A DNA stretch of 64,000 nucleotides from NCBI RefSeq assembly GCF_001422815.1, contig NZ_LMMP01000034.1, forward strand, positions 240,140 to 304,139, given 5' to 3'. The notes under the pieces were generated by a model, which made no database searches, was not told where the DNA came from, and saw only the letters and a program-made list of their open reading frames with translations. Both the position numbers and the translations under genes were made by a program. Positions 63,251-64,000 of the stretch are shown here, piece after piece. Numbering within the stretch: the first letter of the stretch is position 1; each line of letters starts with the position of its first letter. This stretch comes from Methylobacterium sp. Leaf91 (GTDB lineage: Bacteria; Pseudomonadota; Alphaproteobacteria; Rhizobiales; Beijerinckiaceae).

Positions 63251-64000
63251 TCAGCCCCGCGATTCGGGCAGGGCGAAGACAGTGAGCTGGCCGCCCAGCG
63301 CCGTGTATCGCGACAGGCCGGCATAGCCGCCCACCGCGCCGGCTCCGTCCGCCGGATCGGTGAGGCCAGCGGCGAGCCCGATCCCTGCCCAGCCGCCGAC
63401 GCCCGAGAGCACGGCGACGTATTGCCTACCGCGATGGAGGTAGGTCGTCACGTTGCCGATGATGCCCGACGGCGTCTTGAACCGGTAGAGTTCGCGGCCC
63501 GTGCGCGCATCGACGGCCTTCAGGTATCCTTCCAGCGTTCCGTAGAACACCACGTCGCCGGCCGTGGCGAGGGCGCCTGACCAGACCGAGAACGGCTCGG
63601 TGTTCGACCAGACGATCTTTCCCCCGGTGCCGTCCCAGGCGATGAAACGCCCGGTCTCCGGACCGCTCTCATGCGGCTGGAGCGTGACGGTGGCGCCGAC
63701 ATAGGGAATGCCGGGGGTGTAGCTCACCTGGAACGGCTCGCAGCTCATGCAGATGTGGTTGGTAGGCACGTAGAACAGGTGCGTGTCGGGCGAATAGGCG
63801 GCGGGCTGCTCGTTCTTGGCGCCGATGGCACCGGGGCAGATCCCCACGGTGGTCTCGTCCTCGCCCTTGGCTTCCGGCGAGTAGCGCGGATCGACCAGGG
63901 GACGACCGTAGGTCTTGGAGCCCTTGTCCATGTCGACCTTGGAAGCCCAGTTCACCACCGGATCGAACTTCTCGGCGACCAGGAGCTCGCCGGTGGCGCG
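63251..64000 (-). CDS. PQQ-dependent methanol/ethanol-family dehydrogenase, C-terminal 249 residues
   Basis: The frame is open to the window edge, so the 5' part is missing. The visible part is the last third of an eight-bladed quinoprotein propeller. It contains NHICMSCEPF, GATVTLQPHESG, FYGTLEGYLKAVDARTGRELYRF and SGVGGWAGIGL, all typical of periplasmic XoxF/MxaF/ExaF-type alcohol dehydrogenases. The loops look closer to the ExaF-like ethanol type than to XoxF, from memory of those sequences. The active-site Asp pair that tells calcium from lanthanide enzymes lies outside the window. Confidence 0.88.
   Translation of the reverse strand, partial: RATGELLVAEKFDPVVNWASKVDMDKGSKTYGRPLVDPRYSPEAKGEDETTVGICPGAIGAKNEQPAAYSPDTHLFYVPTNHICMSCEPFQVSYTPGIPYVGATVTLQPHESGPETGRFIAWDGTGGKIVWSNTEPFSVWSGALATAGDVVFYGTLEGYLKAVDARTGRELYRFKTPSGIIGNVTTYLHRGRQYVAVLSGVGGWAGIGLAAGLTDPADGAGAVGGYAGLSRYTALGGQLTVFALPESRG

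Overview
The window is 64 kb of high-GC DNA. It has the gene content and order of an alphaproteobacterium of the Methylobacterium/Methylorubrum type. Supporting this are an NAD-linked FdsABGD formate dehydrogenase with its own FdhD and LysR regulator, a methanol/ethanol-type quinoprotein dehydrogenase at the right edge, the alphaproteobacterial coxBA-ctaB-coxF-ctaG-coxC order, LpxI rather than LpxH for lipid A, and an S2 protein with a long C-terminal extension. It looks like ordinary chromosome. I see no tRNA, rRNA, CRISPR array, insertion sequence, prophage or replication origin. The family-level assignment is inference from gene content.

Layout. (1) 1-7.1 kb: nitrogen assimilation. The first codons of gltD at the left edge, a glutathione-transferase-like gene and gltB run leftward. 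A 650-bp divergent region rich in dyads separates them from a secreted PepSY-like protein. (2) 7.1-14.3 kb: leftward fdsR, fdsG-fdsB-fdsA-fdhD-fdsD, which oxidise formate to CO2 with NAD+. (3) 14.6-21.5 kb: rightward aa3 cytochrome oxidase genes and assembly factors (coxB, coxA, ctaB, a 57-codon coxF, ctaG, coxC, a DUF983 gene, SURF1). Clear terminators subdivide this block. (4) 21.5-33.8 kb: thrC, an M16 peptidase, a membrane GGDEF-EAL protein, a degenerate ferredoxin-reductase-like gene, rlmE-ppx, a lone receiver protein, a double cold-shock protein and a small outer-membrane-like protein. (5) 33.7-42.5 kb: leftward envelope cluster rseP, bamA, lpxD, fabZ, lpxA, lpxI, lpxB. (6) 42.6-48.1 kb: an accessory insert of emrAB efflux genes under a divergent TetR regulator with two operators, plus an SDR/DoxX-like gene and a DUF2269-like gene. 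(7) 48.1-55.5 kb: leftward rpsB-tsf-pyrH-(BLUF photoreceptor)-frr-uppS-cdsA-dxr. (8) 55.6-64 kb: an rRNA pseudouridine synthase, an RsmC-like methyltransferase, pdxJ-acpS-lepB-rnc-era, small PH-like and PepSY proteins, an MgtC protein, and the 3' part of a PQQ alcohol dehydrogenase.

Blocks 5 and 7 are normally one continuous run in alphaproteobacteria (rpsB to lpxB). Here the run is broken by the efflux insert and by a blue-light receptor gene between pyrH and frr. Formate oxidation, cytochrome oxidase and the quinoprotein dehydrogenase together fit respiratory growth on C1/C2 alcohols.

No convincing wholly new multi-gene system was found. The most unusual items are the BLUF gene placement, the GST-like gene inside the glt locus, a flavin reductase whose ferredoxin domain has lost its cysteines, a GGDEF-EAL protein with altered motifs, the TetR dyad pair, and several strong uncharacterised stem-loops.
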